Shown one piece after another: positions 1-5,093 of a DNA stretch of 5,095 nucleotides. A program made the position numbers and the translations under genes. Source of the stretch: an uncultured Desulfobacterales bacterium (GTDB lineage: Bacteria > Desulfobacterota > Desulfobacteria > Desulfobacterales > UBA11574); assembly GCA_937925895.1 (NCBI GenBank), contig CALANC010000037.1:1-5095 (forward strand). The letters run 5' to 3'. Below the pieces are notes generated by a model. It was not told the origin of the DNA. It worked only from the letters and a program-made list of their open reading frames with translations, and did not search any database. Numbering within the stretch: position 1 is the stretch's first letter; every line of letters begins with the position of its first letter.

Positions 1-1
1 C

Positions 2-64
2 GGCTTGGAAGGAAAAATGGAAGCCATTGATCTTGTCGAGTTGATGGTTAGGCATATGGTATAA
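2..64 (+). CDS. C-terminal end of an unidentified upstream protein (partial)
   Basis: An open frame enters from the left edge and ends at a TAA at 62-64, giving 20 residues that end in VELMVRHMV. The other two forward frames are less convincing: frame 1 stops at 28-30. The fragment sits 27 bp before etfB, and the intervening DNA holds the etfB ribosome binding site, so it is likely the last codons of a gene upstream of the etf pair in the same orientation. It does not resemble the acyl-CoA dehydrogenase C-terminus I would expect next to etf genes, and it is too short to assign to a family. I give no function. Confidence 0.55.
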   Translation, partial: GLEGKMEAIDLVELMVRHMV

Positions 65-65
65 A
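57..65 (+). promoter_or_regulatory. possible extended -10 promoter element upstream of etfB
   Basis: TGGTATAAA matches the extended -10 pattern TGnTATAAT at all but the last base. It overlaps the stop codon of the preceding partial gene and would start transcripts near 72, leaving a leader of about 20 nt that includes the ribosome binding site at 81-88. No well-spaced -35 is visible: TTGATG at 41-46 is only 13 bp away and TTGTCG at 33-38 is 21 bp away. Co-transcription of etfB with the upstream gene is equally possible. Confidence 0.25.
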
Positions 66-91
66 ACACTAGCTTATGTTGGAGGAGGCGT

Positions 92-883
92 ATGGAAATT
101 TTGGTGTGTATCAAAAGGGTTCCTGATCCAGCGGAAAATGAGATTGAGATTAACAGGGACGGTACGGATATCGAGAGAGACGATCTCGTATATTCTGTCA
201 ATGAGTGGGACAACTATGCCGTTGAAGAAGCCATCCAGATCAGAGACAAAGTCGGCGGCAGTGTTACGGTTGTTTCCGTTGGCGACGAGGAAGCCGAAGA
301 GGTGCTGAGAAGAGAGATGGCCATGGGTGCTGATAAAGGCATCCTTCTTTCGGATGACGCTTTTGAAGGATCTGATGGGAAAGGGATAGCGAAAATTTTA
401 AAAGCCGAGGTCGACAAAGGAAAATACGATTTGATACTGACAGGAGCACAGGCTGATGACGGCGCCGGCCAAGTTGGCGGTATGCTGGCGGCAATGCTCG
501 ACTGGGCTTATGCATCCTTGGTTAACATTATAGAAGTGATAGATGACCGAAAGATTAAAGTGGGGCGCGAAATTGCCGGAGGAAATCAGGAAATGAATGA
601 GATCGATTTACCATGTGTTCTTTCGATCCAGACCGGTATCAACGAACCGCGATATGTGGGTATTCGTGGAATCAGGAAAGTGGCTTCCATGGAAATTCCT
701 GTTCATGGAGCGGGCGATATCGACATCGACCCCGCGTCGGTGGGTGAATCCGGTGCCAGGATGAAACGTTTAGATTATTTTGTGCCGGAACTTGGAGATG
801 GTGCTGAGATTCTCGAAGGGAGCACAGACGAGATCATTGACAAATTGGTTGAACTTTTGAAAGCCAAAGGGGGGATCAAATAA
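92..883 (+). CDS. etfB: electron transfer flavoprotein subunit beta
   Basis: This is the beta subunit of the soluble ETF heterodimer, which relays electrons between flavin dehydrogenases (classically acyl-CoA dehydrogenases) and an ETF-quinone oxidoreductase or other acceptor. Its 263 residues are the usual length. Visible family features, in order, are the N-terminal strand MEILVCIKRVPDP, the segment VNEWDNYAVEEA (36-47), GADKG (79-83), the nucleotide-loop region TGAQADDGAGQVGG (117-130) followed by LDW (136-138), and the block LPCVLSIQTGINEPRY (173-188) just before IRGIRKV. The last matches the conserved P-x-V...LNEPRY region of the family. The start at 92 is fixed by GGAGGAGG at 81-88, three bases upstream. 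The stop overlaps the etfA start, implying translational coupling. The nucleotide loop differs from the canonical QAIDDDxxQxG form: it reads QADDGAGQVG, apparently one residue shorter than in classical ETFs. Whether the site holds AMP (classical) or a second FAD (bifurcating ETFs) cannot be decided here. Family assignment is secure; the partner dehydrogenase is unknown. Confidence 0.96.
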   Translation: MEILVCIKRVPDPAENEIEINRDGTDIERDDLVYSVNEWDNYAVEEAIQIRDKVGGSVTVVSVGDEEAEEVLRREMAMGADKGILLSDDAFEGSDGKGIAKILKAEVDKGKYDLILTGAQADDGAGQVGGMLAAMLDWAYASLVNIIEVIDDRKIKVGREIAGGNQEMNEIDLPCVLSIQTGINEPRYVGIRGIRKVASMEIPVHGAGDIDIDPASVGESGARMKRLDYFVPELGDGAEILEGSTDEIIDKLVELLKAKGGIK

Positions 884-1869
884 TGGCACGACAGATTTTT
901 GTATATGTGATTCACAAGGACGGGGTAGTAGACGATACGGCTTTCGAGATGATCTCAGCGGCAAGGAAATTGGATCCGGGAGCTGGGGTAACGGCCGTAG
1001 TCGCCGGCGCCGGTGAGAGACTGGATGCGGTGTGTAATGACGTTGCTTCCACTTATACCGAGGTGTGGAAGATTGATCATGACGCCCTTGAACACATTAA
1101 TGCTGAAGTCCTTCGCGAGCCGTTGGTCCGCATTCTGCCGACAGGGGGAATTGTCCTGGTACCCCACGAACATTTTGGAATGGATCTTGCCCCCGGGTTA
1201 TCCATAAAACTCGATGCCGCTTATCTTCCGGATGCTGTAGATTTTGATGGAATTGAAGACGGCAATCTCAAAGCTGTTCGAGAGGAACACAGCGGGCAGG
1301 TGAGCACCCACGTCAGTTGTGATATTACAGCAGGAGCTGTGATCACTGTCCGCCCGGGATCTTTCAAGGCAGATGAAAGCAAGAACGCAAAGGGTACCGT
1401 CATCGATAAATCTGCGGAAGCCATTGAAGGCGATCTTCCTGCAGGTAACCGCCGTTTTATAGAAATTGTTGAAGCCGAAGTCGGCGATGTCGATATTACA
1501 AAATCTGATATCCTTGTGTCGGTGGGCAGAGGGATTGAAGATGAAGAAAATATGGAGATTATATTTGACCTGGCTGAAGCAATGGGTGGAGATGTTTCCT
1601 GCTCCAGACCGATTGTGGATGCAAAATGGCTGGAGAAATCCCGGCAGGTGGGGACTTCCGGCCAGACGGTTAAACCAAAAGTTTACCTGGCGTTGGGCAT
1701 CAGTGGAACATTTCAGCATTTGGGCGGCATCAAAGGGGCGCCTTTTATGATAGCAGTAAATAAGAATCCCAAAGCGCCTATATTTCAGATGGCCGATGTC
1801 GGCGTTGTAGATGATATCTTGGATTTTATTCCGGAGCTAACCGAAAAAATAAATGAGATAAAAGGCTAA
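883..1869 (+). CDS. etfA: electron transfer flavoprotein subunit alpha
   Basis: This is the FAD-binding alpha subunit of ETF, partner of the preceding EtfB. Its 328 residues are typical. The N-terminal domain (about 1-195) begins directly with RQIFVYVIHKDG, so the extra ferredoxin-like 4Fe-4S domain of some anaerobic EtfA proteins is absent. The C-terminal FAD domain is well conserved: VGRGIEDEEN (214-223), SRPIVDAKW (241-249, conserved Arg242), RQVGTSGQTVKPKVYLALGISG (254-275, QVG-x-SG where many ETFs have QVGQTG), QHLGGI (278-283, conserved His279), VNKNPKAPIF (292-301) and ADVGVVDD (304-311). These are the residues that in the family bind the FAD isoalloxazine and diphosphate. DAKW replaces the more common DAGW. 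The ATG at 883 overlaps the etfB TAA as TAATG, with a G-rich ribosome binding site at 869-875 inside etfB. The pair therefore forms one transcription unit making subunits in equal amounts. No clear intrinsic terminator follows. Confidence 0.97.
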   Translation: MARQIFVYVIHKDGVVDDTAFEMISAARKLDPGAGVTAVVAGAGERLDAVCNDVASTYTEVWKIDHDALEHINAEVLREPLVRILPTGGIVLVPHEHFGMDLAPGLSIKLDAAYLPDAVDFDGIEDGNLKAVREEHSGQVSTHVSCDITAGAVITVRPGSFKADESKNAKGTVIDKSAEAIEGDLPAGNRRFIEIVEAEVGDVDITKSDILVSVGRGIEDEENMEIIFDLAEAMGGDVSCSRPIVDAKWLEKSRQVGTSGQTVKPKVYLALGISGTFQHLGGIKGAPFMIAVNKNPKAPIFQMADVGVVDDILDFIPELTEKINEIKG

Positions 1870-1904
1870 GGTCAGCGTTAAACGTTATGTTGAGAATTGC
1901 TATA

Positions 1905-2693
1905 TTACCACGGCCAGATCTTTTTCAGATACTCCAGGCTGGGATATAGATCTTGCTCTCTGTGAGGTTCGATTGTGACGGCAACCGGTTTTTGCTTTCG
2001 GCGATCCAACAGGCTGAAGAGTTTCGGGAAGTCAATGCTGCCGGTACCTAAGGCCAGGTGATCGTCCCGGTCGCCAAAATTATCGTGAAGGTGAAGTTGT
2101 TTGAGATAGGGTCCAAGGGTGTCCAGCCATTTTTCTACCGGAGAGCGGCCGAATACGGTCATGTGTCCGACATCCAAACAGAATCCAACATCCTGATTCC
2201 TGAGATTTTCGAATAATATCAAAATATCTTCAGGAGAATGCTCATAGACGTTTTCCAGAACCAGTTTTCTTCCCTCATCCTTTATTCTTTCACCGAGCCA
2301 TGTCCATATTTCTAAACTGGCTTCTAACCAGGATTCCCTTATTGGCCAATACCTTTTCCAATCATAACCGAGGTGGAAGACGATTGTTTTTGGTTTGAAA
2401 ATAGGAATCAGGTTAAGCAGTTGCTCAAAACGATGCCGGGTTAATTCCCTTATCGCCGGATCTGAAGATCCAGGAGACAGATCCATGAAAGGTCCATGCA
2501 TCGTAGTGTGTATGCCATGTTTGAGAAGCCGGCTTGCTACAAATTCAAAATCAGAGATGGTGTAGTTCTCCAACGCATCGGCGTTAAAATATATTTCAGG
2601 GTTGAATTTTTTGTTAATAAACAGGTCTAAATAGGCATCATAAAGCATGGTAAACGGAACATGGATCTGGATATCTTTGATTAGTCTTTCCAT
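1905..2693 (-). CDS. sugar phosphate isomerase/epimerase-like TIM-barrel metalloenzyme
   Basis: This 262-residue protein belongs to the xylose isomerase-like TIM barrel/AP endonuclease 2 superfamily, which contains sugar isomerases, epimerases and endonuclease IV. Barrel strand ends carry likely metal ligands: HGPF (His66), VFHLGYD (His107), LVLENVYEH (Glu147), GFCLDVGH (Asp174, His177), QLHLHDN (His201/His203), DRDDHLALGTGSIDF (Asp210, His212) and VTIEPH (Glu242). The DRDDHLALGTGSIDF block is typical of uncharacterised COG1082-like isomerases, so that is the preferred reading; the substrate is unknown. There is no signal peptide or membrane segment. I chose the ATG at 2693-2691 over the TTG at 2699-2697. 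An AGG at 2702-2700 lies 6 bases before the ATG but abuts the TTG, and the ATG gives the cleaner N-terminus MERLIKDIQIHVPF. The gene converges on etfA with a 35-bp gap and diverges from waaA. Alternative: a true endonuclease IV-type nuclease, less likely because the protein is short and the HLHDN...DDH signature is isomerase-like. Confidence 0.85.
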   Translation of the reverse strand: MERLIKDIQIHVPFTMLYDAYLDLFINKKFNPEIYFNADALENYTISDFEFVASRLLKHGIHTTMHGPFMDLSPGSSDPAIRELTRHRFEQLLNLIPIFKPKTIVFHLGYDWKRYWPIRESWLEASLEIWTWLGERIKDEGRKLVLENVYEHSPEDILILFENLRNQDVGFCLDVGHMTVFGRSPVEKWLDTLGPYLKQLHLHDNFGDRDDHLALGTGSIDFPKLFSLLDRRKQKPVAVTIEPHREQDLYPSLEYLKKIWPW

Positions 2694-2710
2694 AATCAAC
2701 CTGTGTCGTT

Positions 2711-2737
2711 ATTATACCAATAAGGTAAAACTTGCAA
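2711..2737 (-). promoter_or_regulatory. extended -10 promoter of the TIM-barrel gene
   Basis: Read on the minus strand, TGGTATAAT (2719-2711) is a perfect extended -10 (TGnTATAAT). A partial -35, TTGCAA (2737-2732, 4 of 6 consensus bases), lies 15 bp upstream. Transcription would begin near 2704, leaving a leader of only about 11 nt before the ATG at 2693 and very little room for a ribosome binding site. Confidence 0.6.
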
Positions 2738-2758
2738 TTGACGGGATAAACTTTACGC

Positions 2759-2773
2759 TTGCTAGATTAGCAA
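2759..2773. repeat. 15-bp perfect dyad TTGCTA-GAT-TAGCAA
   Basis: The two 6-bp arms are perfectly complementary around a 3-bp centre. The dyad lies between the divergent promoters. Its centre (2766) is about 62 bp upstream of the predicted start of the minus-strand gene and about 92 bp upstream of the predicted waaA start. It could be a regulator site or a small hairpin. It has no T-run, so it is not an intrinsic terminator. A dyad of this size can occur by chance in a region this long. Confidence 0.35.
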
Positions 2774-2809
2774 AATTTCAAACTTAATGTCAAATTGTCG
2801 GCGGGTAGA

Positions 2810-2826
2810 TGGAATAATTAATATTG
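2810..2826 (+). repeat. direct repeat copy A (TGGAATAATTAATATTG)
   Basis: This 17-bp element matches copy B at 2852-2868 at 15 of 17 positions, in the same orientation. Its last three bases form the TTG of the -35 hexamer of the predicted waaA promoter. The core ATTAAT is self-complementary. This is a candidate operator half of a tandem site. Confidence 0.5.
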
Positions 2827-2851
2827 AAAAAGTACCTGATCGATGTATACT
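2824..2851 (+). promoter_or_regulatory. sigma-70-like promoter of waaA
   Basis: TTGAAA (2824-2829, 5 of 6 consensus bases) and TATACT (2846-2851, 5 of 6) are separated by 16 bp. This is the best plus-strand promoter match in the intergenic region. The predicted start near 2858 gives a leader of about 48 nt. Weaker alternatives upstream are TTGACG (2738-2743) with TAGATT (2763-2768) at 19 bp, and TTGTCG (2795-2800) with TAATAT (2819-2824) at 18 bp. Confidence 0.6.
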
Positions 2852-2868
2852 TGGAATCATTAATAGTG
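2852..2868 (+). repeat. direct repeat copy B (TGGAATCATTAATAGTG)
   Basis: This is the second copy of the 17-bp repeat, differing from copy A at two positions. It begins immediately after the -10 hexamer TATACT and covers the predicted transcription start near 2858. The two copies are 42 bp apart, about four helical turns, so proteins bound to both would face the same side of the DNA. Confidence 0.5.
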
Positions 2869-2905
2869 GGAGTTTCTTCCAGGAAAAGAAGGCAAGACGT
2901 GAGGT

Positions 2906-4177
2906 ATGGAAAAGGACTTAAAAATAAAAACCGCCTACAAACTTTACAGCTTGGCTTGGAGAGCGGCTCTGCCCATACTAAAATGTAACAAACGTTTTTC
3001 AGCTGATTGGTCCCAGCGCATATCAGGTGAAAAACTTCCTTCTGCTGATATATGGATACAGGCGGCTTCAGTAGGGGAATCTTATCTTGTAAGAGAGATA
3101 CTGGACAAAATAAATCCCTCTCGCCCAATCAAAGTGCTTTTAACAACCAATACTACTCAAGGAAAGGAAATACTGGAATCATCCATAAAGGATATTCGCG
3201 CCAAAGACAGCAACATCTTAGCTACTGCTGCCTATTTCCCGTTTGACAGTCCTTTCATCATGAAGGAAGCTGTAAAAAACGTCGGCCCTGAAGCCATGAT
3301 TCTTCTTGAAGCTGAACTTTGGCCGGCTCTTATGAAGACTCTCAAAGAATATGGCAGTAAAATATTTGTCGTTAATGGCAGGATCACTGAAAAGAGTCTT
3401 AATAATTATATGAAGCTTCCATGGCTATGGAACCACCTGGCTCCGGACAATATCCTTGCAATAACTGAAAATGATGCAGGAAGATTCAGACGGCTTTTTC
3501 CTTCATCCCTAATCGGTACCATGCCAAATATTAAATTTGACAGGCTAAGATTCAATACCGTCCCCGAGCATAGCGCCACCTCTTTGGGCGATATTGTAGA
3601 AAGTAGTTCACCTTTTGTAGTTTTGGCTTCAATTCGGCAGAAAGAGGAAAAAGACGTTGAACGAATTGTCGCCCATATCAAAGCAAAATACACCTCGGCA
3701 GTCATCGGACTTTTCCCGAGACACAAACAAAGGATAAAAGCTTGGGAGGGAATTCTTAGAAATAAAGGGCATCGGTGGGAGCTGAGATCTAAAGTTAAAA
3801 CGAGGGTGTCAAAAGGTACAGTTGTCTTATGGGATAAATTTGGAGAGTTGACTTCTGCTTACAGCCTCGCGACATCTACCTTCGTGGGTGGCAGCCTAAA
3901 ACCCCTTGGCGGGCAGAACTTCCTCGAAGCAATCTCCTGTGGTATCGTTCCGATAACAGGACCTTTCTGGGACAATTTTTTATGGGTGGGAGAAGAGATT
4001 TTTAATTTAGGTTTGGCACGGCAGGCATCATCCTGGCAGGAAGCTGCAAAAATGATTTTATATGATCTTAGTAACCCCCCATCCCGCAGCAAAATAATCG
4101 AAAAAGGTTTAGCTTATATAAGAGAACGGCAAGGCGGCACAGACATGGCCTGCCGGCTTATTGAAAAGGTGCTGTAA
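2906..4177 (+). CDS. waaA: 3-deoxy-D-manno-octulosonic acid (Kdo) transferase
   Basis: WaaA (KdtA, glycosyltransferase family GT30) transfers Kdo from CMP-Kdo to the lipid A precursor at the inner face of the cytoplasmic membrane. Its 423 residues match the usual length of about 425. Key features are IQAASVGES (51-59), whose Glu58 corresponds to the family catalytic base in the SVGE motif; LLEAELWPAL (133-142); VVNGRITEKS (155-164, the family's NARLS-like segment); GLFPRHKQRI (268-277, conserved PRH); LWDKFGEL (308-315, family DTMGEL); FVGGSLKPLGGQNFLEA (326-342); and TGPFWDNF (351-358). The acceptor motif reads GGQN where many homologues have GGHN. The N-terminus is less hydrophobic than the membrane anchor of the E. 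coli enzyme. The ATG at 2906 is the first possible start because an in-frame TGA lies at 2900-2902. Its ribosome binding site is awkward: GAGGT at 2901-2905 abuts the ATG, and AAGAAGG at 2886-2892 is 13 bases away, which may lower initiation. How many Kdo residues it adds cannot be read from the sequence. Confidence 0.95.
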   Translation: MEKDLKIKTAYKLYSLAWRAALPILKCNKRFSADWSQRISGEKLPSADIWIQAASVGESYLVREILDKINPSRPIKVLLTTNTTQGKEILESSIKDIRAKDSNILATAAYFPFDSPFIMKEAVKNVGPEAMILLEAELWPALMKTLKEYGSKIFVVNGRITEKSLNNYMKLPWLWNHLAPDNILAITENDAGRFRRLFPSSLIGTMPNIKFDRLRFNTVPEHSATSLGDIVESSSPFVVLASIRQKEEKDVERIVAHIKAKYTSAVIGLFPRHKQRIKAWEGILRNKGHRWELRSKVKTRVSKGTVVLWDKFGELTSAYSLATSTFVGGSLKPLGGQNFLEAISCGIVPITGPFWDNFLWVGEEIFNLGLARQASSWQEAAKMILYDLSNPPSRSKIIEKGLAYIRERQGGTDMACRLIEKVL

Positions 4178-4189
4178 TTTTCCGTCATT

Positions 4190-4219
4190 TTGATGTTGAA
4201 ATGGATAAGTGATTATAAT
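4190..4219 (+). promoter_or_regulatory. promoter candidate for kdsB
   Basis: A perfect TATAAT (4214-4219) lies 18 bp after TTGATG (4190-4195, 4 of 6 consensus bases). A closer TTGAAA at 4196-4201 is only 12 bp from the -10, too near to pair with it. Transcription would start near 4226, giving a leader of about 45 nt before the ATG at 4271. kdsB could thus be expressed independently of waaA as well as by read-through. Confidence 0.5.
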
Positions 4220-4270
4220 ATGTATTTTGGGCATTTCCGCAGATCTGCTTCTGTTTTGAGAGAAAAAGCA

Positions 4271-5014
4271 ATGAATATTATCGCAGTTATCCCGTCCCGA
4301 TACGGTTCATCCAGACTTCGTGGCAAACCGCTTAAACTGATTGCGGGAAAGCCCATGATACAGAGGGTATATGAGTTGGCAAAAGCAGCCGGCAGCATGG
4401 CGAATGTGGTTGTTGCTACAGACGACCATCGCATTGTTGAGACGGTAGAAAAATTTGGTGGAAAGGCGGTTATGACTTCCCCGGAAAACAGGACGGGTTC
4501 GGATAGAGTTGGGGAGACGGCAGAGCTGATGAAACTGCTTCCTGATGACATTCTGGTAAATATCCAGGGTGATCAACCCCTTTTTGACCCGCGCTGCCTC
4601 GATGAACTGGTAAGCCCCTTTTTTTCTGATCCGGATCTTGGAATGAGCACACTTGCCTACGGGATGATTAATGAGAGAGATATAGCCAATCCAAAGAATG
4701 TGAAAGTGACTTTTGACGAAAAAGGATTTGCACTCTATTTTTCAAGGTCAGCAATTCCATGCGGCTACAATGAACCAGAAAGCTATGATACATTCAAACA
4801 TCTGGGTTTCTACGCATATAAAAAAAGTTTTTTAGATGTGTACAGAAGTCTTCCGGCAGGGAAACTGGAAAAAATAGAAAAACTGGAACAGTTGCGTGTG
4901 CTTGAACATGGGTTTAGAATAAAGGTTGTGGTAACAGCCTTCGACTCCCTGAGTGTGGATTTGCCGGAGGATATCGAAAAAATAGAACAAATAATTCTTG
5001 CCCGGAAAAAATGA
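4271..5014 (+). CDS. kdsB: 3-deoxy-manno-octulosonate cytidylyltransferase (CMP-Kdo synthetase)
   Basis: KdsB activates Kdo with CTP to CMP-Kdo and pyrophosphate in the cytoplasm, making the donor used by WaaA, encoded just upstream. The 247 residues match the usual length of about 248. Motifs run the full length: IPSRYGSSRLRGKPL (7-21, nucleotide-binding loop), VVATDDHRI (47-55), TGSDRVGE (75-82), VNIQGDQP (96-103, Asp101 a likely Mg ligand), ALYFSRSAIP (154-163), FKHLGFYAYKKSFL (175-188), LEQLRVLEHG (205-214) and SVDLPEDIEKI (228-238, Asp230 the second likely Mg ligand). The usual VDTPED is VDLPED here. The frame is open back to TTG 4190 and ATG 4193, but I chose ATG 4271. It places the protein start exactly where family members begin, it has a weak GAGAG site eight bases upstream, and the predicted kdsB promoter starts transcripts downstream of the earlier codons. 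The added 26-27 residues would match nothing in the family. Confidence 0.95.
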   Translation: MNIIAVIPSRYGSSRLRGKPLKLIAGKPMIQRVYELAKAAGSMANVVVATDDHRIVETVEKFGGKAVMTSPENRTGSDRVGETAELMKLLPDDILVNIQGDQPLFDPRCLDELVSPFFSDPDLGMSTLAYGMINERDIANPKNVKVTFDEKGFALYFSRSAIPCGYNEPESYDTFKHLGFYAYKKSFLDVYRSLPAGKLEKIEKLEQLRVLEHGFRIKVVVTAFDSLSVDLPEDIEKIEQIILARKK

Positions 5015-5027
5015 TTTGGTTATAAGT

Positions 5028-5064
5028 AAACCGGAAAATAACCGGCATACAAAAAGACCGGTTT
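5028..5064 (+). repeat. AACCGG-containing inverted and direct repeats after kdsB
   Basis: AAACCGG (5028-5034) and AACCGG (5040-5045) can each pair with CCGGTTT (5058-5064), giving alternative stems of 7 bp with a 23-nt loop or 6 bp with a 12-nt loop. No U-tract follows directly, so this is a poor intrinsic terminator. It may be only a leader structure of the next gene or a chance repeat. Confidence 0.3.
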
Positions 5065-5088
5065 CCAATCATCTTATTATTTAATCAC

Positions 5089-5093
5089 GGAGG
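5089..5093 (+). promoter_or_regulatory. ribosome binding site of a gene starting beyond the window
   Basis: GGAGG, followed by TT at the right edge, is a strong Shine-Dalgarno match with no start codon inside the window. The next plus-strand gene therefore probably begins within about ten bases past the end. In many Gram-negatives kdsB is near pyrG or kdsA, but nothing here shows which gene follows. Confidence 0.5.

Noticed and set aside
1198..1719. A 173-codon open frame antisense to etfA
   Set aside because: It lies wholly inside the well-supported etfA. Its translation is rich in Cys, His, Phe and Asn with no recognisable motif, and it has no convincing start context.
883..1869. EtfA of the ferredoxin-fused type
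   Set aside because: The protein starts directly at the flavoprotein N-terminal domain and has no CxxCxxC cysteine clusters; only a few scattered Cys residues are present.
2694..2699. TTG at 2699 as start of the TIM-barrel gene
   Set aside because: It would add only two residues and leave the AGG directly touching the start codon. The ATG at 2693 has correct spacing.
2759..2773. Intrinsic terminator at the TTGCTA-GAT-TAGCAA dyad
   Set aside because: The stem is short and AT-rich, no T-run follows on either strand, and the dyad sits between two divergent promoters where a terminator is not expected.
2790..3128. A 112-codon minus-strand frame spanning the waaA promoter and N-terminus
   Set aside because: It overlaps the conserved N-terminal part of waaA, including the catalytic SVGE region. 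It shows no family features and is best explained as a chance open frame.
4190..4270. A 27-residue N-terminal extension of KdsB
   Set aside because: The extension has no ribosome binding site at its start codons and no resemblance to the family. The conserved nucleotidyltransferase N-terminus begins at the ATG at 4271.
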